Positions 34,457 to 44,205 of a stretch of DNA of 64,000 bases are shown one piece after another. Within the stretch, counting starts at the first letter, position 1; each line of letters begins with the position of its first letter. This DNA is from Sphingorhabdus contaminans (GTDB lineage: Bacteria > Pseudomonadota > Alphaproteobacteria > Sphingomonadales > Sphingomonadaceae): the NCBI RefSeq assembly GCF_007280415.1, contig NZ_VKKU01000001.1:1-64000 (forward strand), written 5' to 3'. The position numbers and the translations under genes were made by a program. The notes under the pieces are model-generated. The model was not told the DNA's origin. It worked only from the letters and a program-made list of their open reading frames with translations, and searched no databases.

Positions 34457-35374
34457 ATGTCCAGCAAAGCCATCTCGATACAGAATCTCTCCAAAAAATA
34501 TGCAGGCGGAAAGCAGGCGCTGGACGATGTCAGTTTTGACGTCGCTCAAGGTTCGATTTTCGGGCTGCTCGGCCCCAATGGCGCAGGCAAATCGACGCTG
34601 ATCAACATTTTGGCGGGCCTCGTGATGAAGACGTCGGGGTCGGCGTCGATCTGGGGCTTTGATATTGATGTAAATCCGCGCAATGCAAAGGCCTCGATCG
34701 GGATCGTGCCGCAGGAAATCATGTTCGATCCCTTTTTCACGCCCAAAGAGGCGCTGGAATTGCAGGCGGGCCTTTATGGCGTGCCAAAGGCGAAGCGCAA
34801 AACGATGGAATTGCTGCGCGCCGTCCGGTTAGAAGACAAGGCCGATGCCTATTCCCGTACGCTTTCGGGCGGTATGAAACGGCGTTTGCTTGTGGCCAAG
34901 GCCATGGTGCATTCACCTCCCGTCATTGTGCTGGATGAACCGACTGCGGGCGTGGATATCGAATTGCGGCAACAATTGTGGGATTATGTGGTCGAACTCA
35001 ATCGCGAGGGCGTGACCGTCGTGCTGACCACGCATTATCTGGAAGAGGCGGAGCAGCTGTGCGACCGGATTGCAATCATCAACCATGGCAAGCTGATCGC
35101 CAACAAACCGACCAAGGAACTGGTCGGCATGGCACGTGAAAAGGCGGTTGTCCTGACGCTGGATCGCGACGTGGCTGAGGCCCCGACTCATGCGGCGTTT
35201 GAGAAATCGGAACTGGTCGGCGACCGGACCGTGGAAATCACCTATAACAAGGACCGTATGAACGCGGGCGAGGTGTTGGCGACCATGCAGGGACTTGGCC
35301 TTGGAATTGTGGATGTCACCACGAAGGAAGCGGACTTGGAAGATGTGTTCCTGCGGTTGACCAGCAACCCGTGA
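34457..35374 (+). CDS. ABC transporter ATP-binding protein, no permease beside it
   Basis: A 305-residue ATPase: Walker A GPNGAGKST, Q-loop IVPQEIMFDP, signature LSGGMKRRLL, Walker B VIVLDEPTAG and switch His in LTTHYLEEAEQ. The C-terminal 80 residues resemble the tail of drug/polysaccharide-export ATPases (NodI/DrrA group). The start is ATG 34457 (MSSKAISIQ); the open frame extends upstream to 34391 without homology. The following gene is nadB, with overlapping stop and start, so the membrane partner must lie elsewhere. Confidence 0.93.
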   Translation: MSSKAISIQNLSKKYAGGKQALDDVSFDVAQGSIFGLLGPNGAGKSTLINILAGLVMKTSGSASIWGFDIDVNPRNAKASIGIVPQEIMFDPFFTPKEALELQAGLYGVPKAKRKTMELLRAVRLEDKADAYSRTLSGGMKRRLLVAKAMVHSPPVIVLDEPTAGVDIELRQQLWDYVVELNREGVTVVLTTHYLEEAEQLCDRIAIINHGKLIANKPTKELVGMAREKAVVLTLDRDVAEAPTHAAFEKSELVGDRTVEITYNKDRMNAGEVLATMQGLGLGIVDVTTKEADLEDVFLRLTSNP

Positions 35375-36948
35375 TGGAGGCGGATGTCCTCATCATCGGT
35401 TCCGGCGCCGCGGGTTTGACGGCAGCGTTACAGCTTGCGCAGAAATACCGGGTTGCGGTGCTTGCCAAAGGCGCATTGTCGGACGGTGCGACAGCCTGGG
35501 CCCAGGGCGGCATCGCCGCAGTGCTTGAGCCCGGCGACACATTCGAAAGCCATATCGAAGACACGATGATCGCAGGCGGTGGCCTCAACAACCGCGCTAC
35601 GGTTGAATTTGTCGTTGAAAATGCACCCGAAGCGATTGAGCGGCTGGCAAAGCTTGGCGTCCCTTTCAATCTCGATGGCAATGACTGGCATCTGACGCGG
35701 GAGGGCGGACATAGCCACCGGCGCATCGTTCATGTCGACGATGCTACCGGCTGGGCAGTCCAGCAGGCGTTGGAGGCTGCGGCCAAAGCGAATGCGAATA
35801 TCACTCTGGTGCCCGATATGGTTGCGATCGACCTGATCATGGGCCGGCATCAGGAACGCTTTTCAACCTCCGGCCGTATTCATGGAGTTTACGCCCTGAA
35901 CCGCAAAAGCGGTAAAGTGGAAACCTTTACGGCGCGCGCAACAATATTGGCCTGTGGCGGGGCCGGGCGGACCTATCTCTATTCAACTGCCCCGCGGGGC
36001 GCGACGGGCGACGGCATCGCCATGGCCTGGCGTGCGGGTTGCCGCATCTCCAATATGGAGTTCATGCAGTTCCATCCTACGTGCCTCTATAATCTGGAGG
36101 TGAAGAATTTTCTGATTACCGAGGCGGTGCGCGGGGAAGGCGGGATCCTGAAGAACCCGAAAACCGGACACCGTTATATGCCCGATTATGACGAACGTGC
36201 GGAGCTTGCCCCGCGCGACATCGTCGCCCGCGCCAACGATGCCGAGATCAAGCGCGATGGTCTGGATTATGTGCATCTGGATATCAGCCATAAACCGGCG
36301 GAATTTGTGAAAGAGCATTTCCCTAATATTTATGAAAAACTGATCGGGCTTGGCATTGATATTACCAAGGAACCCATTCCGGTCGTTCCGGCGCAGCATT
36401 ATACCTGCGGCGGCGTTCTGGTTGATCTGGACGGGCGCACCGATGCCCCCGGCTTGTATGCAGCCGGAGAAGTGACGCAGTCCGGTCTGCATGGTGCAAA
36501 CCGGCTTGCCTCAAACTCGCTTCTGGAATGCTTCGTCTTTGGCGATGCTTGTGCGCGGCACATTGATGCCCATTGGGACAATCTGCCACGGCCGCCCGCG
36601 ATCCGCCCGTGGGACGAAAGCCGCGTGACGGACAGTGACGAGGAGGTTGTCATTGCCCAATGCTGGCGCGAAATCCGCCAGTTCATGTGGAATTTTGTAG
36701 GGATCGTGCGTACCACCAAGAGGCTGGAACGCGCAAAACACCGCATTGACCTGTTGCGCCGGGAAATCGAGGATTATTACAGCCACTTCCGCGTCACCCC
36801 GGACCTGATCGAATTGCGGAACCTGGTTGAAGTCGCCGACCTGATCATCCGTTCCGCGCTTTCGCGGCACGAAAGTCGCGGATTGCATTACACGCTTGAT
36901 TATCCGGCACTGTCTGGAAAGGCGGTGGATACCATTTTGGTGCCCTAA
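35374..36948 (+). CDS. nadB: L-aspartate oxidase
   Basis: NadB oxidises L-aspartate to iminoaspartate with FAD, the first step of NAD synthesis. The FAD motif VLIIGSGAAGLTAAL is at the N-terminus. Substrate-site blocks ATAWAQGGIAAV, REGGHSHRRIVHVDDATG and the late PAQHYTCGGVLVD and GLHGANRLASNSLLE are conserved. It is 524 residues. Its ATG shares one base with the ABC ATPase stop (TGATG), so the two are translationally coupled although unrelated in role. nadA and nadC are not in the window. Confidence 0.94.
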   Translation: MEADVLIIGSGAAGLTAALQLAQKYRVAVLAKGALSDGATAWAQGGIAAVLEPGDTFESHIEDTMIAGGGLNNRATVEFVVENAPEAIERLAKLGVPFNLDGNDWHLTREGGHSHRRIVHVDDATGWAVQQALEAAAKANANITLVPDMVAIDLIMGRHQERFSTSGRIHGVYALNRKSGKVETFTARATILACGGAGRTYLYSTAPRGATGDGIAMAWRAGCRISNMEFMQFHPTCLYNLEVKNFLITEAVRGEGGILKNPKTGHRYMPDYDERAELAPRDIVARANDAEIKRDGLDYVHLDISHKPAEFVKEHFPNIYEKLIGLGIDITKEPIPVVPAQHYTCGGVLVDLDGRTDAPGLYAAGEVTQSGLHGANRLASNSLLECFVFGDACARHIDAHWDNLPRPPAIRPWDESRVTDSDEEVVIAQCWREIRQFMWNFVGIVRTTKRLERAKHRIDLLRREIEDYYSHFRVTPDLIELRNLVEVADLIIRSALSRHESRGLHYTLDYPALSGKAVDTILVP

Positions 36949-37017
36949 GCCGATAAAAAACATTTCTGGAAACGCCAATATCAGGCATGATCAGCTATCG
37001 ATTTCAGGAGATATACT

Positions 37018-38259
37018 GTGGCAGGACAAACCGGCGTGAGAGCAAAGGCTTTTCGGCAAATTCTATATGTTTCGGCGCTGGCAATGATGGCGGCGACCTC
37101 TATCCCGGCAGGTGCCGCAACGCCTGAAGAGACCGCGCGGGAGGTACTTTCCAAAACGCCAATTATTGATGGCCATAACGATACACCGCACCAGATTGCG
37201 GAGCTTTTTGACCGGGACTTTTCCAAATTTGATCTGAAGGCTCTGCCGCCCGAAATCTTGGCCAAAACGCATACCGATATCCCGACATCGCGGGCCGGTT
37301 TTCTGGGCGGGCAATTCTGGTCCGTCTATGTTGACGCCGCCTTGCCAAAGCATGAAGCGGTGACGCGCACTATTGAGCAGATCGACGTCGTGCGCCAGAT
37401 GATCGCCCGTTATCCCGATGTGTTCGTCTATGCCGACACGGCTGCGACGGCGGAAGCGGCGATGAAAAAGGGGAAGATTGCCTCGCTTATCGGGATGGAA
37501 GGCGGGCATTCCATCGGCAGCTCGCTTGAGATTTTGCGCCAGATGCATGCCCTTGGCGCACGCTATATGACCATCACCCACAGCCTGACGACCGATTGGG
37601 CGGACAGCGCCACAGATGCGCCCAAACATGACGGCCTGTCGCCTTTTGGCTTTGAAGTGATTGCCGAGATGAACCGCCTCGGGATGATTGTAGACATCAG
37701 CCATGTATCCGAAGCCACAATGCACGACGTGCTGGACAAGACCCGTGCGCCTGTGTTGTTCACGCACAGCAATGCGCGGGCCGTCACGCCGCATCCGCGC
37801 AACGTGCCGGATTCGGTATTGAAGCGTCTGCCCCAAAATGGCGGTGTGGTGATGGTGACCTTCGTTCCGGGTTTCACATCGCCGGAACGCCGCCAATGGG
37901 AATATGAGCGTTCGGCAGTTGCGGGACGAGCCAAGATTGAGTTCACGGGCAATCCCGCCGGAGAAAAAGCCGCTGTCGACGCATGGATTGCTGCGAATCC
38001 TCAACCCAAGGCGACTTTGGTGCAGGTAGCTGACCATATCGACCATATCCGCAAAGTTGCGGGCATCGACCATATCGGCATAGGCGGCGATTTTGGCGGA
38101 GTCGATGAGCTGCCTGTCGGACTGGAAAATGTATCCACCTATCCCGCCCTTTTCGCCGAACTGGTGCGGCGGGGTTATTCCAAGGCCGATCTCGCCAAAA
38201 TTGCTCAGGGAAATGCGTTAAGGGTTATGCGCGGTGTCGAGGCGGCGGCTGGAAAATAA
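37018..38259 (+). CDS. M19 family membrane dipeptidase
   Basis: A zinc dipeptidase (renal dipeptidase family) of 413 residues. Metal-site motifs are IIDGHNDTP (HxD), GMEGGHS (bridging Glu), ITHSL and VDISHVSE; GIGGDFGG is the late substrate-site Asp region. A signal peptide is visible (LAMMAATSIPAGAA), so it is periplasmic and may release amino acids from L-D or D-containing dipeptides. The GTG start at 37018 is preceded by AGGAG at good spacing. Confidence 0.93.
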   Translation: MAGQTGVRAKAFRQILYVSALAMMAATSIPAGAATPEETAREVLSKTPIIDGHNDTPHQIAELFDRDFSKFDLKALPPEILAKTHTDIPTSRAGFLGGQFWSVYVDAALPKHEAVTRTIEQIDVVRQMIARYPDVFVYADTAATAEAAMKKGKIASLIGMEGGHSIGSSLEILRQMHALGARYMTITHSLTTDWADSATDAPKHDGLSPFGFEVIAEMNRLGMIVDISHVSEATMHDVLDKTRAPVLFTHSNARAVTPHPRNVPDSVLKRLPQNGGVVMVTFVPGFTSPERRQWEYERSAVAGRAKIEFTGNPAGEKAAVDAWIAANPQPKATLVQVADHIDHIRKVAGIDHIGIGGDFGGVDELPVGLENVSTYPALFAELVRRGYSKADLAKIAQGNALRVMRGVEAAAGK

Positions 38260-38318
38260 AAGCACTCAAACACAGCTTGGTGGGAACAGGGACGTTATCG
38301 CGTCTTAGCGCGACAAAA

Positions 38319-39521
38319 TCACTCAAACCCGTCCGTCAAAAACCTCTCCGCAATTGCCGCGTGCAACGCCGCGCCGCGGGACATGACACTGTCGTCCAGG
38401 ACCATGCGGTTGGAATGGAGACCGCAACAGGAACGCCAGTCATCCCCTTCATGGCTGGCGCCCAGAAAGAACATCGCGCCGGGGACTTTTTCAAGGACAT
38501 AGGCAAAATCTTCAGCGCCCATGATGGGCGTGTCGAGTGTGATCCAGCTTTCCTCGCCGAACAAATTTTCGACGACGGATTTGCCGAAATGGACTGCGCG
38601 TGCATCGCATAATGTGACGGGAAACCCGGGTTCGATATGCACGTCCGCCGTGCAGCCATGCGCCGCCGCGATGTTCGGAGCCAGCCGGTGCAGATGTTCG
38701 GCTACCTGAGCCCGTTGACGGGGGGACAGGGTGCGGATTGTACCCAGCATATGTGCGGTTTCGGGAATGATGTTGTTGGTCGTACCGGCTGTGATCTTGG
38801 CGATCGTCACAACGGCCGGGTCGAATACCGAAACGGTACGGGTCACCATTGCCTGAATGGCCGATACTATTTCGCACGCGACGGGCACGGGATCGGTGGC
38901 GTCGTGTGGCATCGACGCATGGCCGCCAGCGCCTTTGACTGTAATGCTCAACACGTCGGATGAGGCCAGCAACGGACCGGCCCTGCCGGTGAACACGCCG
39001 CGCGGGGCGTTGGGCATGATATGCAATGCAAACGCCGCGTCGGGCAGCGGGTCGATCAGGCCGTCATCCAGCATGAAGCGCGCGCCATGATGGCCTTCTT
39101 CGCCCGGTTGGAACATGAATTGCACGGTTCCGGCAAGTTCTTCGCGCCGGGCGCATAGCATCTTGGCGGCGCCTACCAGCATGGCGACATGGGTGTCATG
39201 CCCGCAGGCATGCATCGCCCCGTCGGTGGTCGAGCTGTAATCCAGACCGGTATCTTCATGAAGCGGCAGCGCATCCATATCGCCGCGCAGAAGAACCGTG
39301 CGGCCATTGGCTGGACCCTTTAAGGTGGCGATCAAACCCGTTGTCGACGGTCCTTCGCGAAATTCGAGGGGCAGGCCTGCCAATGCGGCCTTAATTTTTG
39401 CCAGTGTCTTGGGATTTTGCAGGCCCAGTTCGGGCTCGGCATGGATGGCCCGGCGCAGTTCAACGAGATCGGGCAGAATGGCTTCGGCATCATCATGCCA
39501 GGGGGTGTCGGTCAGATTCAT
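38319..39521 (-). CDS. M20 family amidohydrolase (hippurate hydrolase / N-acyl amino acid deacylase type)
   Basis: A 400-residue cytosolic metallo-hydrolase. HACGHDTHVAMLVGA gives the first metal ligands, MFQPGEEGHHGA contains the catalytic Glu pair, and the dimerisation domain begins near SITVKGAGGHASMPHDATDP. The family removes acyl groups from N-acyl amino acids. It has no signal peptide. Real substrate unknown. It converges on the dipeptidase gene; only 59 bases separate them. Confidence 0.93.
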   Translation of the reverse strand: MNLTDTPWHDDAEAILPDLVELRRAIHAEPELGLQNPKTLAKIKAALAGLPLEFREGPSTTGLIATLKGPANGRTVLLRGDMDALPLHEDTGLDYSSTTDGAMHACGHDTHVAMLVGAAKMLCARREELAGTVQFMFQPGEEGHHGARFMLDDGLIDPLPDAAFALHIMPNAPRGVFTGRAGPLLASSDVLSITVKGAGGHASMPHDATDPVPVACEIVSAIQAMVTRTVSVFDPAVVTIAKITAGTTNNIIPETAHMLGTIRTLSPRQRAQVAEHLHRLAPNIAAAHGCTADVHIEPGFPVTLCDARAVHFGKSVVENLFGEESWITLDTPIMGAEDFAYVLEKVPGAMFFLGASHEGDDWRSCCGLHSNRMVLDDSVMSRGAALHAAIAERFLTDGFE

Positions 39522-39564
39522 GGACGCTGACTAACACCCGCTGGCGGTGATGAACAAGTGAGGA

Positions 39565-41061
39565 TTATTCCTCGATGCGGACCGTTGCATATTGCGTGGT
39601 ACCGCCACGGCGTTTGACGCCGAGCAGGATTGCGCTCCGCCCTGCGGTTTTCGCCGTACGGATCGCTGCGGCCAGAGCGGCGGGCGATGTCACGGGCTGG
39701 TAGGTAGCCGACACGATTACATCGCCGCGGCGCAAGCCAGCCTGTGCAGCCGTTCCTTGTCCTGCGATATCGATAACGACCCCTTTGACATCGGTGCCCA
39801 TGCCCAACTGGCGCGCAATTTCGGCATCGAGCGGAATGACACTCAAGCCAATCGCATCGCGGATGATCTTGGCATCCGGGCTGTCGCTGTCTTTGTCAAA
39901 ATCCTTATTCTCTTCCGGATTGAAGTTGCTCTGGGCGAGCTTTTCTTCCGGCGGACGCGTGCCGACAACTGCATTCAGGCGCAGCGGCTTACCTTCACGC
40001 AAAATGTCGAGCGGGATGCGAGTGCCCGGTTTGATGTTGGCAACGATGTAGGACAGGGTGGCCTCCGGTGACACTTCGCGGCCATCGACCTTGAGGACAA
40101 TATCACCCTCTTTCAGACCGGCTTTGTCGCCGCCTTCGCCCGCGACAACACGGGCAACGAATTCACCACGATTCTTCTCCAGACCCAGCGCATCCGCCAG
40201 ATCTTCGCCGACGGGCGTGATGCTGATACCCAGATAACCGCGTTCCGGACGGACGCCTTTTTTGAGAGACTCGATGACAGGCTTCGCCTCTTCGGCAGGA
40301 ATGGCAAAGCCAACACCGATGTTCGCGCCAATGGGCGAGATCAGTCGGTTGTTGATGCCGATAACTTCACCTCTCAGGTTGAACAGGGGGCCGCCGGAGT
40401 TGCCAGGGTTAATTGCCGTATCGGTCTGGATGAAACGGTCATATGCACCGCCAGCACCGATATTGCGCTGAAGCGCCGAAATAATACCAGCCGTCACAGA
40501 ACTGCTGAGACCCAAGGGGTTGCCGATGGCAATGACCCAGTCGCCAACGCGGCTTTTGGTCGAATCTGCCATGGCCACAAACGGTAGATTGCTTGCCTTG
40601 ATCTTGAGGAGTGCGATGTCGGACTGCGGATCGCGGCCCACGATTTCAGCCGCATATTCCTTGCCGTCAAACAGCGTAACGGTCACACGGTCCACCGCAT
40701 CACCTGCCGGTCCACCGGCGACCACATGGTTATTCGTGACGATGTAGCCGTCGGCGGAAATCAGAAAGCCCGAACCGCCACTTGCCTGTTCCTGCGTCAC
40801 CGGGCGACGTTCGCCGGTGAAGGGGTTGAAGCTGGTCGCGACCTGGACCTTTTGCTTGGTCGAAATGTTGACAACCGCCGGTTGCAGTTGCGCGACCAGA
40901 TCGGCGAAGCTGGCTGGAGCACCTGCAGGTGCGAGATTGGCCTGTGCCGACACGGGCAGCGCCGTCTGCGCCGTTACGGGCGAACCATTGACCAGCGCCA
41001 AAGCGCTTCCGGTCAGCAATAGAGCGGTTGTAGCAGCATAAGCGTAACGCACGGATTTCAT
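39565..41061 (-). CDS. DegP/DegQ-type periplasmic serine protease
   Basis: A 498-residue Do-family protease for envelope quality control. The triad is visible: His in IVTNNHVVAG, Asp in QSDIALLKI and Ser in NPGNSGGPLFN. Two PDZ domains follow (about 270-365 and 400-495). A signal peptide (ALLLTGSALALVN) directs it to the periplasm. It lies 119 bases after hflC in the same orientation, an arrangement common in proteobacteria that joins it with FtsH-modulating HflKC. Confidence 0.95.
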   Translation of the reverse strand: MKSVRYAYAATTALLLTGSALALVNGSPVTAQTALPVSAQANLAPAGAPASFADLVAQLQPAVVNISTKQKVQVATSFNPFTGERRPVTQEQASGGSGFLISADGYIVTNNHVVAGGPAGDAVDRVTVTLFDGKEYAAEIVGRDPQSDIALLKIKASNLPFVAMADSTKSRVGDWVIAIGNPLGLSSSVTAGIISALQRNIGAGGAYDRFIQTDTAINPGNSGGPLFNLRGEVIGINNRLISPIGANIGVGFAIPAEEAKPVIESLKKGVRPERGYLGISITPVGEDLADALGLEKNRGEFVARVVAGEGGDKAGLKEGDIVLKVDGREVSPEATLSYIVANIKPGTRIPLDILREGKPLRLNAVVGTRPPEEKLAQSNFNPEENKDFDKDSDSPDAKIIRDAIGLSVIPLDAEIARQLGMGTDVKGVVIDIAGQGTAAQAGLRRGDVIVSATYQPVTSPAALAAAIRTAKTAGRSAILLGVKRRGGTTQYATVRIEE

Positions 41062-41180
41062 TCCCTTCGTCTAACAATCTTGGGCAAAATGCCCGAATTT
41101 CGGCCATTCGATGGCGTTGTAAAGCTTAACGCCAATTGAATGGGAGCCGGACCAACCGGCGAATGTCATTTGCCGTTCGA

Positions 41181-42026
41181 CTAACGACCGTTCCGGAACT
41201 TCTCCAGATACGCGTTTTGCGGTGACAGGATGATGTTGCTTGACCCTTCGCCATTCTGGAATGTCTGCCGGTAACTCTGCATTGCGCGGTAGAAATCGTA
41301 GAATTCCGGGTCCTTATTGTAACTGATGGCGTAGATACGCGCGGCTTCCGCTTCGGCTTCGGCGCGGATGATCTGGGCTTCTTTCTGCCCTTCGGCATCA
41401 ATCGCAATCGCTTCCTGGTTACGGGCACTGCGCATCCGGTTATAGGCGGATTGCAATGTCGCTGCAGGAAGGTCGGCGCGCTTGATGCGGACGTCGATCA
41501 CTTCTGCGCCATATTTGCTGGCTTCACGGTTCAGCGCGGTCTGGATATTCTCCATAACTTCGCCACGCTCGGCACTCAGCAGGGTTGCGAACGTCCGCTT
41601 GCCGAGTTCGTTGCGCAACGACGATCCCAAGATTGTCCGCAACTGGTCGCGCAACCGGTCTTCGGTGCGGATCGTGCGGTACATCTGGTCTGGCTTTGTT
41701 ATCCGGAAACGGGCGAAAGCATCGACCTGCAGCCGGAGCTGGTCGGTGGACAATACTTCCTGCTGTTCCATCTCAACGCTCAATACTCGCTTGTCGATCA
41801 GCTGGATTTGCTCGACCAAGGGAATGCGGAAGGTCAAGCCGGCCCGCGTTTTGCCAAACTCTTCGCCTTTACGATAAGCGTTAACAACGCGGTCAACTTT
41901 ACCATAGCTGCTTATAATCGCCTGTTGCTTTTCCGTTACCACGGTAACCGACATGCTGAGCAGGATCAGCACTGCTATTGCGGCAAATCCAACGTATAGC
42001 GGGTTTCTGAAGAAATTCTGGGTCAT
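41181..42026 (-). CDS. hflC: HflC, FtsH protease modulator
   Basis: An SPFH/band-7 protein of 281 residues with one N-terminal membrane helix (VGFAAIAVLILLSMSVTVV). It forms with HflK a large membrane complex that encloses and controls the FtsH protease. ERGEVMENIQTALNREASKYG and VIDVRIKRADLP are family blocks. Its ATG overlaps the hflK stop (ATGA), ensuring equal synthesis. Confidence 0.96.
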   Translation of the reverse strand: MTQNFFRNPLYVGFAAIAVLILLSMSVTVVTEKQQAIISSYGKVDRVVNAYRKGEEFGKTRAGLTFRIPLVEQIQLIDKRVLSVEMEQQEVLSTDQLRLQVDAFARFRITKPDQMYRTIRTEDRLRDQLRTILGSSLRNELGKRTFATLLSAERGEVMENIQTALNREASKYGAEVIDVRIKRADLPAATLQSAYNRMRSARNQEAIAIDAEGQKEAQIIRAEAEAEAARIYAISYNKDPEFYDFYRAMQSYRQTFQNGEGSSNIILSPQNAYLEKFRNGR

Positions 42027-43159
42027 TGCTTCTTACCTGTAACGGTCACGGGTTCATTTTTTGGCGCCGCTTTTTTCTGAAACTCAGGAAGCGGGAGATA
42101 GGGCGTGACACCGCCTGTTTCGACGATGGTCTTGTCCACCTTGCCGAGCACCTGCTCCATCGTTTCATAATAGAGCCGGCGCTTCGTCACTTCCGGTGCT
42201 TCGCGATATTGCACATAGATTTTATCGAACTCTGTCGTCTCACCTATGGCAAGCTCGGTCACGCGGCTGGCATAGGCGCGCGCGTCGTTCAGATAGCTTT
42301 CCCGACGCTGCTGCGCGGCGTTCACTTCGCGGAATGCGTCATTTACTTCGGCAGGGGGATCGGACTGACGGATCGAGATGCTCTGTACCAGAACGCCCGA
42401 ACGATATTCATCCAGCACCTGTTGCATCCGGCGCCGGACTTCGACTTCGATACCGCCACGACCTGGGCCGATCGCCTGCGTCAGGTCATAATTGGCCACT
42501 GCCGCGCGCATCGCACTTTCGGCGACTTCCTTGACCGTTGCTTCGGCATTTTCCAGTTGGAAGAGGAAAAGCTCGGGGTCTTTGATCGACCAGCGCACAT
42601 CATAAGCCATGTCTATGATGCTCTGATCCTTTGTGAGGACCAGATTTTCGCTGCTTGCTTTAGGGGAGCCGACCGAAGTTGTCTGAATCTGCTTCGTATC
42701 GACCTTCTGAATATCTTCGAAAGGCGCTGGCCATGTGAGCTGGATACCAGGCGGGACCGTGCGCGAATATTTGCCTAAGAAGGTGACGACACCTTCCTGT
42801 TCCGGCCCAATCCGGTGGACGCTGGTCCACACCAGCCAAAGCGCGACAAAAGCGCCCAGGATGACCGGCCACCAGCTTTTGCCATCCCCGCGTGAAGGCA
42901 GTCCACCAAAGCCGCCGCCTTTACCGCCGCCAGTGCGGCGAAGCAGATCTTCAAGCGAGGGCCCGCGTTGCCGTCCGGACTGTGTCGATCCGGCGTGTGC
43001 CGGGTCCCAGGGGTTGACCGGTTCGGGTTTTGGATTGTCATCCCCTGCCGATTTTGGTTTTCCGGACGAACCGCTTTCCGACGGTGACGGTGAATCCCAC
43101 GGTCCCTTGCCCTCGATAGCCAATATGGAGCCGCTCTCTTGATCAATTTTATTGCGCAT
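42023..43159 (-). CDS. hflK: HflK, FtsH protease modulator
   Basis: A 378-residue SPFH protein. A Gly/Pro-rich cytosolic N-terminus (about 1-85) is followed by one membrane helix (WWPVILGAFVALWLVWTSV), then the SPFH domain (IGPEQEGVVTFLGKYSRTV). It partners HflC, encoded directly after it. It is divergent from mrp with a 71-base gap that must contain both promoters. Confidence 0.96.
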   Translation of the reverse strand: MRNKIDQESGSILAIEGKGPWDSPSPSESGSSGKPKSAGDDNPKPEPVNPWDPAHAGSTQSGRQRGPSLEDLLRRTGGGKGGGFGGLPSRGDGKSWWPVILGAFVALWLVWTSVHRIGPEQEGVVTFLGKYSRTVPPGIQLTWPAPFEDIQKVDTKQIQTTSVGSPKASSENLVLTKDQSIIDMAYDVRWSIKDPELFLFQLENAEATVKEVAESAMRAAVANYDLTQAIGPGRGGIEVEVRRRMQQVLDEYRSGVLVQSISIRQSDPPAEVNDAFREVNAAQQRRESYLNDARAYASRVTELAIGETTEFDKIYVQYREAPEVTKRRLYYETMEQVLGKVDKTIVETGGVTPYLPLPEFQKKAAPKNEPVTVTGKKQ

Positions 43160-43230
43160 GAAGCCTTTATAGGAACGGTTTTTCAGAAAAACAGTGTCAA
43201 TCCCGCAATTCTGATTCTATTCGGCAAGTG

Positions 43231-44205
43231 ATGACCGATTTCAATGCAATTTCCGACATAATATCAACTCTGGCAGGCCCCCGCGCGAGCGGGTTAAAGG
43301 TTGATGGCGGCCAGGTTTCTTTTGTGCTCGATGTCGCCGGCATGGACGCACCGCAGCGCGATGAATTGGACGCCGGTTTGCGGACGGCGTTGCAACAGGC
43401 AGGTGCACAGTCGGTGCGTATCGTCATGACGGCTGAACGCATCACGCCGCGCCTGATTGCGGTGGCGAGCGGCAAGGGTGGCGTTGGCAAATCGACGCTT
43501 TCCACCAACCTTGCGGTCGCAATGGCGCTGGCAGGCCGATCGGTCGGTTTGGTAGATGCCGACATCTATGGACCGTCGCAGCCGCGGCTGATGGGCGCAG
43601 AAGACCGCAAACCCGAAGCCGAGGGTAACAAGCTGTACCCGATCAAAGGGGCGGGCGGCGTCCCGTTCCTGTCGATGGGCCAATTGGCCAAACCGGGACA
43701 GGCGATCGCCTGGCGCGGACCGATGGCGGGCAATGCCCTGTCGCAGCTGGTGGATGCGCATTGGGGGAATGTGCGCGATATCGTCGTCGATATGCCACCG
43801 GGAACAGGCGACATACAATTGTCGATGATCCAGAAACACAAGCCCGTGGGCGCAGTCATCATTTCGACGCCGCAGGATTTGGCGCTGATGGATGCCGCGC
43901 GCGCGATCGGCTTTTTCGATACCGCGAAAGTGCCGATCATCGGGCTGGTCGAGAATATGGCCGGATATCTCTGCCCGCATTGCGGGGAAATGAGCGATCC
44001 TTTTGGTTCCGGTGGTGCAGAGGCGGCAGCCGCCGAGCTTGGCATACCGTTTTTGGGACGCATCCCGCTCGACATTGCCATCCGCAAAGCGAGTGACGCA
44101 GGCGCACCCCCCGCGCTGGGCGAAGGTCCGATTGCGGCCGCATATGCCGCCATTGCACGTCAGGTAAGTGACTGGGTGGATAATCCGAAGGTACCCCCGG
44201 CATGA
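43231..44205 (+). CDS. Mrp/ApbC iron-sulfur cluster carrier ATPase
   Basis: A P-loop ATPase of 324 residues that delivers Fe-S clusters to apoproteins. The deviant Walker A is VASGKGGVGKSTLSTNLA, VDMPPGTGDIQLS is the conserved Mrp block, and the cluster-binding CxxC is in YLCPHCGEMSDPFG. An N-terminal DUF59-like part is present (about 1-75). ATG 43231 is chosen over the GTG immediately before it. Its stop overlaps the next gene as ATGA. That next gene encodes an enzyme type that depends on Fe-S partners, so the pairing may be functional. Confidence 0.94.
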   Translation: MTDFNAISDIISTLAGPRASGLKVDGGQVSFVLDVAGMDAPQRDELDAGLRTALQQAGAQSVRIVMTAERITPRLIAVASGKGGVGKSTLSTNLAVAMALAGRSVGLVDADIYGPSQPRLMGAEDRKPEAEGNKLYPIKGAGGVPFLSMGQLAKPGQAIAWRGPMAGNALSQLVDAHWGNVRDIVVDMPPGTGDIQLSMIQKHKPVGAVIISTPQDLALMDAARAIGFFDTAKVPIIGLVENMAGYLCPHCGEMSDPFGSGGAEAAAAELGIPFLGRIPLDIAIRKASDAGAPPALGEGPIAAAYAAIARQVSDWVDNPKVPPA

